A stretch of 49,888 nt of DNA from Candidatus Thorarchaeota archaeon SMTZ1-83 (GTDB lineage Archaea > Asgardarchaeota > Thorarchaeia > Thorarchaeales > Thorarchaeaceae): NCBI GenBank assembly GCA_001563325.1, contig LRSK01000265.1, forward strand, positions 1 to 49,888. Direction: 5' to 3'. Positions 25,504 through 32,712 of this stretch are shown here, piece after piece (position 1 is the first letter of the stretch; each line of letters opens with the position of its first letter). The notes below the pieces were generated by a model. That model had not been told where the DNA came from and did no database searches. It saw only the letters and a program-made list of their open reading frames with translations. The position numbers and the translations under genes were made by a program.

Positions 25504-26163
25504 ATGCAAACAGATTGGATGCGTGCGAAGACTTCTCAGTACATAGACATTCATGGAGAACTCTATCCATACGATAAGGTATTGTCCTTCTTCGAAACTG
25601 TCGAGAGTGAGTTTGATGTCTTGAGGTATTGTAGCGGAGCAAACGCAGCAGCAAGATGGATCTTCCAGGTCTACAATAGGGAGTTCATTCAGGAGCTTGC
25701 TGACCTAATCAACGAAGCCCTGGCAATTCTTGGCGACTCGAAGCCTGTTCTGGAGGTCATGGGCGGGGACGGAAGGCTGTCAGAGTTCCTCAAGGCCCAA
25801 GTGGGTTCTGAAATAATCTGCACAGACTCAAGACAGGGTGGATATGACATCGCCTATCCCAAATGGGTGTTACAGTTAAGTGCTCTTGAATCAGTTGAGA
25901 GGTTTCATCCGTCTCTGGTGATTATAAGTTGGGAGCCCTTTTTCTCAACTGCTGGTCAAAACATTGTAGACATGGGTGTGCCAACAGTTTGGATTGGTGA
26001 TAGGGAACATTGTGCAGTTCACTCAGAGATGTTCAGTAGTCCTCACGTCAGGATGAACTCAGAGTTCGCCCTTGGAAGAAAGGACTCTTTCATTAGTGGA
26101 GAGTTCAAGACTGACATCTATCTTTTCAACTGGCCAGGCATGATAGATGGGCAGGGTGTATAA
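25504..26163 (+). CDS. Rossmann-like, possibly methyltransferase-related protein
   Basis: A 219-residue soluble protein. The middle has a glycine-rich loop, VLEVMGGDGRLSEFL, followed by IICTDSRQGGYDI, which resembles motifs I and II of SAM-binding methyltransferases. A later strand LVIISWEPFF could be motif IV. No substrate-recognition motif is clear, and it could be a degenerate methyltransferase. ATG 25504 is the first start. The intergenic region before it (25232-25503) contains a minus-strand CTTTATAGAG box near 25281-25290, probably for leuS, and nothing else I can identify. Confidence 0.65.
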   Translation: MQTDWMRAKTSQYIDIHGELYPYDKVLSFFETVESEFDVLRYCSGANAAARWIFQVYNREFIQELADLINEALAILGDSKPVLEVMGGDGRLSEFLKAQVGSEIICTDSRQGGYDIAYPKWVLQLSALESVERFHPSLVIISWEPFFSTAGQNIVDMGVPTVWIGDREHCAVHSEMFSSPHVRMNSEFALGRKDSFISGEFKTDIYLFNWPGMIDGQGV

Positions 26164-26243
26164 GCGGCCAGAGCCCCAGCGTGTTACACTACTTCATATT
26201 CGACACAGAGGAATAGTCCCATCACTCCTGAGAAGGTCTCCAA

Positions 26244-27185
26244 ATGGTGAAACCGACGGTTGATGCCTTGGACATCGATCCAAAGACAGGGACCACACTG
26301 GGATTCTACACCTTTGGTCAGGAACGCCCAAACATCATGATTGTCTCTGGTATGAACGGCCTATCCGCGACCGATGTTTATGCCAACTATCTAACACTGA
26401 GGCATCTTCAGGATCTCGCTAGAATCAGCGGGTCAGTAACGCTACTCCCAGTTGCGGGCCCGCTCGCATTCAGACTTGGCACCAGAGTATCGCCATTAGA
26501 CTCGAAGGACCTAGATAGTGTCTTTCCTGGTGATGAGCACGGCACGATAACCCAGAGGGTTGCTTGGGAGATATGGCGAAGAGTGTCTCAGGCGGACGCA
26601 GTCATTCATCTGAGAACGGGAACCCAAGCATGTATCAGTCACGTGGTGGCACTACATCGCGAGTACATACACGTTAGGAATCTTGCTTCGCAGATTGCGT
26701 TACCAATCGTGGCCCAGAGCCTAGGGCAGAGAGGGGCACTCTCTACTGAGGCGGCCCATGAGGGTATTCCAATCGTCACCATAGAGGTAAGGGGTGATAG
26801 AAACAACACAGACACTCAGGCGGCGGTAGAGGTCAGAGAGGCAATCCTAAACTACCTCAGAATAAGGGACATGATTGAAGGAGAAAGCATAGAGGCATCA
26901 AGTGTCTTCACAGCAAGGATGCGACATGTCAATGCAGATGGCGAGGGCTTCTTCATTCCCAAAGTGCTACTAGGGGAAGAGATACGAAGCGGTGATGTCG
27001 TCGGTCAGATTCAGGACAAGTCTGACGTCACCTGTCCCTTCGACGGGACTGTTGTTTCGTGTAGTCGGATGTCATACGTGTTTGAAGGGGACTTGATTGC
27101 GAGAGTGGCAACGCCTCTTGTTGACATGCCGCTAGATACCGAAATGAGTTCAGAAACACCGCCTCCTCCAAGAAGGAAGTGGTAG
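26244..27185 (+). CDS. Aspartoacylase/succinylglutamate desuccinylase-like protein lacking zinc ligands
   Basis: A 313-residue protein with the AstE/AspA zinc-carboxypeptidase-like fold. Zinc ligands in the family sit in GxHGxE and in DLHTG. Here the first reads GMNGLSA (His to Asn, Glu to Ala) and the second HLRTG (His to Arg), while the later catalytic-type Glu in VTIEVRG remains. The C-terminal beta domain (FFIPKVLLGEEIRSGDVVGQI) resembles the barrel of this family. It is probably a non-hydrolytic binding protein or uses another mechanism. AGAAGG precedes ATG 26244. Confidence 0.72.
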   Translation: MVKPTVDALDIDPKTGTTLGFYTFGQERPNIMIVSGMNGLSATDVYANYLTLRHLQDLARISGSVTLLPVAGPLAFRLGTRVSPLDSKDLDSVFPGDEHGTITQRVAWEIWRRVSQADAVIHLRTGTQACISHVVALHREYIHVRNLASQIALPIVAQSLGQRGALSTEAAHEGIPIVTIEVRGDRNNTDTQAAVEVREAILNYLRIRDMIEGESIEASSVFTARMRHVNADGEGFFIPKVLLGEEIRSGDVVGQIQDKSDVTCPFDGTVVSCSRMSYVFEGDLIARVATPLVDMPLDTEMSSETPPPPRRKW

Positions 27186-27294
27186 TGGGCCGTTAGTGGA
27201 TGGTGTCAAATCCTCCATGTGCCTATCGTTCGAGCCTATTGTCTCATATGACAAGAAGGATCCAGTATCTCTCTAGGACCAGGGTAAGATTGGC

Positions 27295-27858
27295 TCAGTG
27301 CCCTTGCCTTCTGAGGACCGGAACCATAAAGCCGGCCTTCTTGCGATATTCTAGATACTCTTGGCCATATTGCAGCACAAGCTTTCTCTCCTCCAGCCAG
27401 GCGCCGACCAAGACATAACCGATTAGTGACAACGCGAACACGAGTACGTTTGCAAACGGATAGACTGCAGCCATGCCCAAGAGAAGCAAAATGGTGGCAA
27501 GATAGAGGGGATGACGAATTCGTGAGTATATTCCGTCCGTCACAAGCTGTGGTTTTCTGTCAGTGCGCATGTCAGCCACAGTACTAACGGAAATTGCCTG
27601 TGAGGCCTTTGTAGATACTATGAGTCCCAATGCAATCAAGATGACGCCAGGAAACAGAAGAACTGGTTGTACTGCTTCAGGGTTGGTCAAGAAATATAGC
27701 CACCCCCAGAAGTTCATACTGAAGAAAGCCAAGGCAACGGTAAGGATGCTCGAACCATTGAATAGCCTAGCGTATCCGACCTTGCCCCATCGATCGATGA
27801 TTCTCCCTTTGACTCTCAAAGCAGAGAGCCCGCTGTGTTGTAGTCCAAATATGCTCAA
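27295..27858 (-). CDS. Isoprenylcysteine carboxyl methyltransferase/phospholipid methyltransferase-like membrane protein
   Basis: A polytopic membrane protein of about 187 residues with four or five membrane segments. The C-terminal family motif is clear: GIYSRIRHPLYLATILLLLG, then AWLEERKLVLQYGQEYLEYRKK. These residues bind SAM in ICMT-like enzymes. The substrate may be a lipid or prenylated group. I prefer TTG 27858: AAGGAGGAC lies at 27868-27876 and a TTATAAGA box at 27892-27899 would start transcription near 27871. Longer starts at 27882 and 27921 lie at or upstream of that box. Confidence 0.8.
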   Translation of the reverse strand: MSIFGLQHSGLSALRVKGRIIDRWGKVGYARLFNGSSILTVALAFFSMNFWGWLYFLTNPEAVQPVLLFPGVILIALGLIVSTKASQAISVSTVADMRTDRKPQLVTDGIYSRIRHPLYLATILLLLGMAAVYPFANVLVFALSLIGYVLVGAWLEERKLVLQYGQEYLEYRKKAGFMVPVLRRQGH

Positions 27859-27950
27859 CCAATGAATGTCCTCCTTATGCATTACAGAAATCTTATAAGA
27901 TTTGGAGATGCCTATTAACAATAGTTAATTTACGTCTTAAAAGCATTGAG

Positions 27951-28199
27951 ATGATTGACATGATCAAAAACCCATTTACGCCAATAGTCCTCAGCGAGGA
28001 CATAAAGGCCAAAGTGAAAGAAGAAGATGAGAAGAAAGAAGTTGATGCCAAGAGATACTGGATTCGATACAAGATAGGAGAATCCAGTGACATTCGCTAT
28101 GTCGATGGTGGAGAGGATGATATTGGCTCCATTATGATGCGTCAACAACAGAGAGAGTCAGTGGGAGGGACCGCATTGATGCCGGAATCCAACTACTGA
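27951..28199 (+). CDS. Hypothetical protein, N-terminal part of an apparently frameshifted gene
   Basis: An 82-residue frame starting MIDMIKNPFTPIVLSEDI, very rich in Lys/Glu, then RYWIRYKIGESSDIRYVDGG. The last 20 or so residues (after IGSIMMRQQQ) look non-native. The -1 frame continues with convincing protein sequence to 28465. The switch can be placed at a GA dinucleotide run near 28150-28156, where removing two bases restores one continuous 171-codon frame. I do not recognise the family. Confidence 0.6.
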   Translation: MIDMIKNPFTPIVLSEDIKAKVKEEDEKKEVDAKRYWIRYKIGESSDIRYVDGGEDDIGSIMMRQQQRESVGGTALMPESNY

Positions 28200-28465
28200 A
28201 TCGGCATCCAGCCTGCGATTCTCATGAGATTGTAGAAGTGACTTATGAGAGTCCAGGAGTAGAGTGCTGTGCCATGACCAAGGAAGAAGCAGACAAACAG
28301 AAAGTGCCGATACAATACATTGCCGGATACCTTCTGGGCCGCTCGGATGGGCTGGTAAAGGTTGCTCTCTCAAAGACGGTCGTTGATGAATCCGACTACA
28401 CCTACTTCGACAACATACGCATCATTCCCGAAGCTGTGATTAAGGAACTGAATTGTCTAGAGTGA
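28151..28465 (+). CDS. C-terminal part of the frameshifted hypothetical protein
   Basis: This frame is open from 28121 and reads as soluble protein from about 28151: RVSGRDRIDAGIQLLN, then HEIVEVTYESPGVECC and YIAGYLLGRSDGLVKVALS. It has no ATG or credible ribosome site near its beginning; the first GTG is at 28238, inside sequence that already looks coding. The segment is best joined to the frame starting at 27951. Function unknown; the combined protein would be about 170 residues. Confidence 0.6.
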   Translation, partial: ERVSGRDRIDAGIQLLNRHPACDSHEIVEVTYESPGVECCAMTKEEADKQKVPIQYIAGYLLGRSDGLVKVALSKTVVDESDYTYFDNIRIIPEAVIKELNCLE

Positions 28466-28508
28466 GCAGATGGTATCTGATTCACATCAGCAATGGTCAA
28501 TAAGACAC

Positions 28509-28582
28509 GGCGGGCGTCCATAGTATCTCCCTATCTGTCCGACCCCACACGGTCAGGTATCTATTCGTTATCGACGTCCGCC
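28509..28582. other. Imperfect long hairpin in the intergenic region before tfb
   Basis: Arms GGCGGGCGTC (28509-28518) and GACGTCCGCC (28573-28582) pair over ten bases with one G-T wobble. After one mismatch, a few more A-T pairs continue inward. A second small hairpin (GACC...GGTC, near 28541-28554) lies inside. The rest of the 28466-28771 gap holds a TATA-like CTTATATTG (28650-28658), probably for tfb, and no gene I can support. The hairpin may be a transcript-end structure, an untranslated-region element or a small RNA. Confidence 0.4.
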
Positions 28583-28771
28583 AACCATCTGAAATCCCGT
28601 CCTAGTCAATTGAACTAAGGCGGAGTACACAATTTCACCGATGCTTAAACTTATATTGGGATATAACAGCGCTTCGGGACACATTCCTCTCGGAGTGTAG
28701 TTTTGCACCACCGTGTTGCGCCCACTATTCGTGAGGCCAAATCCGAGAGACAATCTGCAAGGTGAACATTA

Positions 28772-29716
28772 ATGGCGAAACCAGTCCGCTCGATGACCGG
28801 CCGTGACAGGGGCACAAACGTATGTGCAATATGTGGTGGCAATGACTTCTATCAGGACCTTGCTAGAGGAGAGAGTGTATGCACAACGTGTGGTTGTGTA
28901 ATCAATGAGAGACATATCGATTCGGGCCCAGAATGGAGAGCATTCACTTCTGAGGAAAGAAATGCTAGGGCACGAACTGGCTCCCCAATGACCCTCACCA
29001 TGGCTGACAAAGGGCTCGCAACAACAATAGGCTGGAGTGACAGAGATGCCAACGGCAGAGCAATCGCTGCAAGTTCACGCGCCGCAATCTACCGGATGCG
29101 TAAGTGGCAGATTAGAACTCTTGTTCACAGCTCTCAGCACAGAAACCTGAGTATTGCAATGAGTGAGATGGATAGGCTCACATCCCAGCTGGGAGTGCCA
29201 AATGAAACCAAGGAAACAGCAGCCCTTGTCTATAGGAAGGCCCTTGCAAAACGCCTTGTCAGAGGGCGCAGCATCGAAGGAATGGTGGCCGCGACCATCT
29301 ATTTGTCTTGTAGAATCCACAAGATACCCAGGCAGCTTGATGAGATAGTCGCCGAGGCTAGAGTTAACAGGAAGGAACTAGGTCAGTGTGTGAGGCTCAT
29401 TCTACGACACGTTGACGTCAAGGTTCCAATTCCTTCGGCAAACGACCTTATGCCGAGAATATCCTCAGATCTGGGACTCGACGGTCAGACTGTCCAGACA
29501 GCAATGAGTATCATCAACGATGCTAGGAGAGAGGGGATAACGGCTGGCAAAGACCCCGGTGGTCTTGCAGCAGCAGCACTCTACATTGCTGGCATAATCA
29601 CAAGCGACAGGCGGACACAGAGAGAGATTGCTGAGGCCTCAAACGTGACTGAGGTCACTGTGAGGAACAGATACAAGGACCTGGCCAATAGCCTGGAGAT
29701 TACAATCAAACCGTAG
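28772..29716 (+). CDS. tfb: Transcription initiation factor B (TFB), first copy
   Basis: A 314-residue archaeal TFIIB homolog that bridges TATA-bound TBP and RNA polymerase. The N-terminal zinc ribbon is CAICGG...CTTCGCV. A B-reader region follows (IDSGPEWRAFTSEE), then two cyclin-like repeats at roughly residues 115-210 and 215-310. The C-terminal helix-turn-helix that contacts the BRE reads RTQREIAEASNVTEVTVRNRY. GGTGA lies about seven bases before the ATG. A close paralog is encoded at 45746. Confidence 0.96.
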   Translation: MAKPVRSMTGRDRGTNVCAICGGNDFYQDLARGESVCTTCGCVINERHIDSGPEWRAFTSEERNARARTGSPMTLTMADKGLATTIGWSDRDANGRAIAASSRAAIYRMRKWQIRTLVHSSQHRNLSIAMSEMDRLTSQLGVPNETKETAALVYRKALAKRLVRGRSIEGMVAATIYLSCRIHKIPRQLDEIVAEARVNRKELGQCVRLILRHVDVKVPIPSANDLMPRISSDLGLDGQTVQTAMSIINDARREGITAGKDPGGLAAAALYIAGIITSDRRTQREIAEASNVTEVTVRNRYKDLANSLEITIKP

Positions 29717-29797
29717 TAGTGGGAGTGACCCACTGCTGCGTTTCACTTCTTTTCAGCAGATTCTTTTGTGGGATGACCATACCTCTCCTGACAGCTA

Positions 29798-30562
29798 ATG
29801 GACCAATTCTTGCTAGCCTTATGTGGAATACCCGCCTCGGGCAAGTCGGCACTGGCTTCTGTCATTGTTGCGCGGTTGACGAAAGAAACGGACGTAGTGA
29901 TTGTCAGCACAGATGACTGGCGCGACGACAAGTACTACGCGGAATTCAGCCCTGATAACGAGAAGAGAGTTAGACGGGCAGCGCTCGAGAAGACAGAGAA
30001 AGCGATTGGAGAAGGAAAATCCGTCATCCACGATGACACAAACTACTATACAAGCATGCGTCACGAACTCTATGAAATAACGGTGCGAAGAGGATGTAGC
30101 TTTGCCACTGTTCACATTTCGACACCAGTGGATGATGCGCTCTCTAGGAACACAGAGAGAGGCTCCAACATTCCTGAAGAAGTCATCCTGAGAATCAATG
30201 AGAAACTCGACGTTCCGGGCGACAGATACGCTTGGGACAGTCCGATAGCGACTGTAGACCTTGGGGCTCACACACTTGATGATGCAGCAGACGAGATTGT
30301 TGAGAGGTTGAAGACGCTGGAGCCAAGTTCAGAGATCCAAGAAACTCAAGATAGTGGTGCCCGGAGTAGACTGGTGGACGTTATCACAAGGCAGGTCGTG
30401 GCACGCTTTCTGCAGGAGAATCCCACTTACAGAAACGACCCGAGAGTCACGAAAGCAAGACGAGAGGCATTGGCAAGATCCAAGGCCGAAGGGCTCACAC
30501 CTCACGAAACAGAACAGTCACTGATGGAAGACTTGGGAGCTCTAGTGGAGGGGGAGCGATAG
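29798..30562 (+). CDS. pstK: O-phosphoseryl-tRNA(Sec) kinase
   Basis: A 254-residue P-loop kinase of the PSTK/KTI12 family. The Walker A is GIPASGKS near the N-terminus, followed by STDDWRDDKYY and DDTNYYTSMRHELY, as in archaeal PSTK. The enzyme phosphorylates Ser-tRNA(Sec) to Sep-tRNA(Sec), the substrate of SepSecS. The helical C-terminal domain after about residue 175 would bind the tRNA. Identity is supported by context: it lies next to the tRNA-Sec gene, SepSecS and SelB. The ATG at 29798 has no strong ribosome site. Confidence 0.9.
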   Translation: MDQFLLALCGIPASGKSALASVIVARLTKETDVVIVSTDDWRDDKYYAEFSPDNEKRVRRAALEKTEKAIGEGKSVIHDDTNYYTSMRHELYEITVRRGCSFATVHISTPVDDALSRNTERGSNIPEEVILRINEKLDVPGDRYAWDSPIATVDLGAHTLDDAADEIVERLKTLEPSSEIQETQDSGARSRLVDVITRQVVARFLQENPTYRNDPRVTKARREALARSKAEGLTPHETEQSLMEDLGALVEGER

Positions 30563-30580
30563 AGAATGCAGCAAGAAGAA

Positions 30581-30671
30581 TGGCGGCCTCCTAAGAGAAT
30601 CGAACTCTAATCGCTTGCACGATCATGGGTTTGAAGCCCACGGAGCCGGACCACCGACCCAGTAGGAGGCC
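30581..30671 (-). tRNA. selC: Selenocysteine tRNA (anticodon UCA)
   Basis: On the minus strand a nine-base-pair acceptor stem pairs GGCCTCCTA (30671-30663) with TAGGAGGCC (30593-30585). The T arm has a four-pair stem (AGAG/CTCT) and loop TTCGATT, giving the 9/4 fold of archaeal and eukaryotic tRNA-Sec. The anticodon loop CTTCAAA carries TCA, which reads UGA. The D arm is a long five- to six-pair stem with a short loop, and the variable arm is long (ATCG...CGAT). A G discriminator and encoded CCA follow. It sits between pstK and an operon with SepSecS and SelB. Confidence 0.95.
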
Positions 30672-30696
30672 ACAGACTCCTCATATCAGCTAAGGA

Positions 30697-30702
30697 CTTA
30701 AG
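30697..30702 (-). promoter_or_regulatory. TATA-like element of the tRNA-Sec gene
   Basis: CTTAAG within GCTTAAGTCC lies about 28 bases upstream of the tRNA-Sec 5' end, the normal archaeal distance. It suggests the tRNA has its own promoter and is not only processed from the SelB-SepSecS transcript. Confidence 0.4.
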
Positions 30703-30718
30703 CTTGAGGGTCGAGCGT

Positions 30719-31369
30719 CTAGAGATATCTGGCTATGACCTCTTGTGTTTCCTTCTTCCACTCTATGCTCTTCTTCGCCAACTCGGTGGCGACATTGCCA
30801 GGAAGAGGCTCCTCACGGGGCATGGATTCAATCCGACTTAGCCAACCCGAGGTCGTAAGCGGAAGTGACATCATGTCCTCCCCCTCGATGGCCTTGATCA
30901 TCATCTCCCTTCCATGAGCCAGCTGGAAATAGACCGCACCCAAGGATGCCTTATTAAGTATCTCGAACACAAGACGGTCCCAACAGGTCTTTGCGACTAG
31001 TGCACGTCTGAGTTTTCCCTTGATATCGTCAGGCAAGGCCTGATACTTCTTTAGAGAGTTTCCTGTAGACGTAGTTATCTCATCAATGTATTTCTCAAGT
31101 GCCGCGGGGTCTTCGCCCAAGGCGGTGACTTCAACCATCTTCTGGGCCTCCTCAACCGAGACGCTTACGTCAACCTTGTTGCCATCAATCTTGGTCGAAA
31201 ATACAGCCTTCCCCTCAAAGATCTGACTCTCAGCTTCGCTGTATTCGTTCAGAAGGACGCCGGGCCGGGAAGCAACGGCGTACCAAACGAGTCTAAACAC
31301 AACTGCAGACTCAGGGATGTCGTAACCGAGGGTCTTTTTGATCTCAGTTCTGTCACCAATCTCTGCCAA
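30719..31369 (-). CDS. Unknown protein encoded between SepSecS and tRNA-Sec
   Basis: A 216-residue soluble protein with mixed alpha/beta N-terminal half (VFSTKIDGNKVDVSVSVEEAQ) and helical C-terminal half (KTCWDRLVFEILNKASLGAVYF). There is a single Cys and no metal or nucleotide motif. The start is TTG 31369 with GGGAGGGC upstream. It follows SepSecS by 32 bases on the same strand and lies just before the tRNA-Sec gene. I do not recognise a family. Position suggests, but does not prove, a link to selenocysteine metabolism. Confidence 0.72.
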   Translation of the reverse strand: MAEIGDRTEIKKTLGYDIPESAVVFRLVWYAVASRPGVLLNEYSEAESQIFEGKAVFSTKIDGNKVDVSVSVEEAQKMVEVTALGEDPAALEKYIDEITTSTGNSLKKYQALPDDIKGKLRRALVAKTCWDRLVFEILNKASLGAVYFQLAHGREMMIKAIEGEDMMSLPLTTSGWLSRIESMPREEPLPGNVATELAKKSIEWKKETQEVIARYL

Positions 31370-31401
31370 GGTTTTAGCCCTCCCTACTGGCCAACCGTGA
31401 A

Positions 31402-32712
31402 TTAGCTACTGACCTCCTTATAGAGTTTGGCAGTAGCTGTTTCCACGTCTTTTCTTGACGCTCCAATGGCCGCGTTCATTACTATGTAGTCGTGCGGATA
31501 GTTGTCGATGCAGGAACCAAATGCTCCTCTTTCCACCACACGGGGTCCTGTGACCCGCCGGCAATACAATCTGGCTCCTACCTCCTTTGCGGATAGGCCA
31601 TCTAGAGTCATCGCACAGGCGATTGCATTATCTACGGAAAGAACACGTTGCTTGACTGATTCGGCTATTTCTTCCATCTTGTTCTCCAAGAACTCCCTGT
31701 TCTCTCTCTGCTCTTCTCTCAGCTTTTCATATCCCTCTTGACCAATGGCTAACATGGCGGCGAGTGTCTGGACCACTGGCGCGGCCGTTGCCCTGCCAGC
31801 GTAGGTTTCTGCAATCCATTCCTTGGTTTCGGATTCAGGAGTCACGACAATCGATGCGCCAACTGGTGAAAGGAAGTTCTTGTCGCTGCTCTGTACAATT
31901 GCATCAACTCTACCAGCATCTATTGCGGAACGGATGGAGGACATTATGGCTTCTGATTGAACTCCATACGCGTTATTGATTATCAGAGGAATTGCGCTGT
32001 CGCTGCAAAGTCTGGAGATCTCTTTCAAGGGATCAGACAACCGGGGCGGAAAGAAGGTTGTTGTCGCCAATACTGCATACGATTCATTCTTCGATATACA
32101 TCGTTCTAGCTCAGAGATGTCTGCTTGGACAGCATCACCCTCTAGAATCGTAGGTACTTGTACATGTTCAAGCCCGGCTAGTGCTATTGCACGAATGGGA
32201 GAAGCATGGTCAAGTCTCGGATACAGCACTCCTCGGACGCCCATTTCTCTCCGCAGGGCGCCCAGGACTAGGGCAATGCTCATTCCAGTCGCTAAGGGCA
32301 GCACAACGCCGTTTCGGACATTGCTCAGCCCCAGCTTCCTGATGGCGTCAACTGCCACTTGGTCCGCCACCTGCTGCATCAGTGACGTCCCGGGGGCCTT
32401 GGGCTGAGGGGCAGCAACATGGCCACTGCGACCGATTCCATGATTGAAACCGAAAGCCATCCGTTCGACAAAAGGGGATGCCACCCGTCCTTCTCGTTCC
32501 CCGACTCGTGCCGATTCTGGATCCTTATCTGTGTCCATTGAGGACAAGAGTCTGAACAGAGTCTCCAACTGCAAGTCTGAGAAAGGCATCTTGGGGAATC
32601 TTCTGCGGTTCAGCAGGTCCCTAAGAGGAGCCAACAGTGCCTCAATAGTCACCCGTCCTCTCTCTGCCATGTTCGTTGGAATGATATCAAGCAGTCGATC
32701 TTCTATATCCAA
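31402..32712 (-). CDS. spcS: O-phosphoseryl-tRNA(Sec):selenocysteinyl-tRNA synthase (SepSecS)
   Basis: A 436-residue PLP enzyme that converts Sep-tRNA(Sec) to Sec-tRNA(Sec) with selenophosphate. Family marks include VGEREGRVAS, FGFNHGIGRSGHVAAPQPKA, PLATGMSIALVLG, PLIINNAYGVQS and the PLP-lysine segment SSDKNFLSPVGA. TTG 32712 gives the family start (DIEDRLLDIIPTNMAERG) and has GAGGAGG nine bases upstream; the frame also opens at TTG 32730. Its start lies within the last codons of selB, which indicates translational coupling. Confidence 0.95.
   Translation of the reverse strand: MDIEDRLLDIIPTNMAERGRVTIEALLAPLRDLLNRRRFPKMPFSDLQLETLFRLLSSMDTDKDPESARVGEREGRVASPFVERMAFGFNHGIGRSGHVAAPQPKAPGTSLMQQVADQVAVDAIRKLGLSNVRNGVVLPLATGMSIALVLGALRREMGVRGVLYPRLDHASPIRAIALAGLEHVQVPTILEGDAVQADISELERCISKNESYAVLATTTFFPPRLSDPLKEISRLCSDSAIPLIINNAYGVQSEAIMSSIRSAIDAGRVDAIVQSSDKNFLSPVGASIVVTPESETKEWIAETYAGRATAAPVVQTLAAMLAIGQEGYEKLREEQRENREFLENKMEEIAESVKQRVLSVDNAIACAMTLDGLSAKEVGARLYCRRVTGPRVVERGAFGSCIDNYPHDYIVMNAAIGASRKDVETATAKLYKEVSS

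Noticed and set aside
28197..28199. TGA ending the 82-residue frame as a possible Sec codon.
   Set aside because: The frame meets TAG soon after and has no homology-like sequence beyond; a frameshift explains the region better.
28568..28842. Two short minus-strand open frames opposite the tfb promoter.
   Set aside because: They have no ribosome site or recognisable sequence and overlap the tfb start and its leader.
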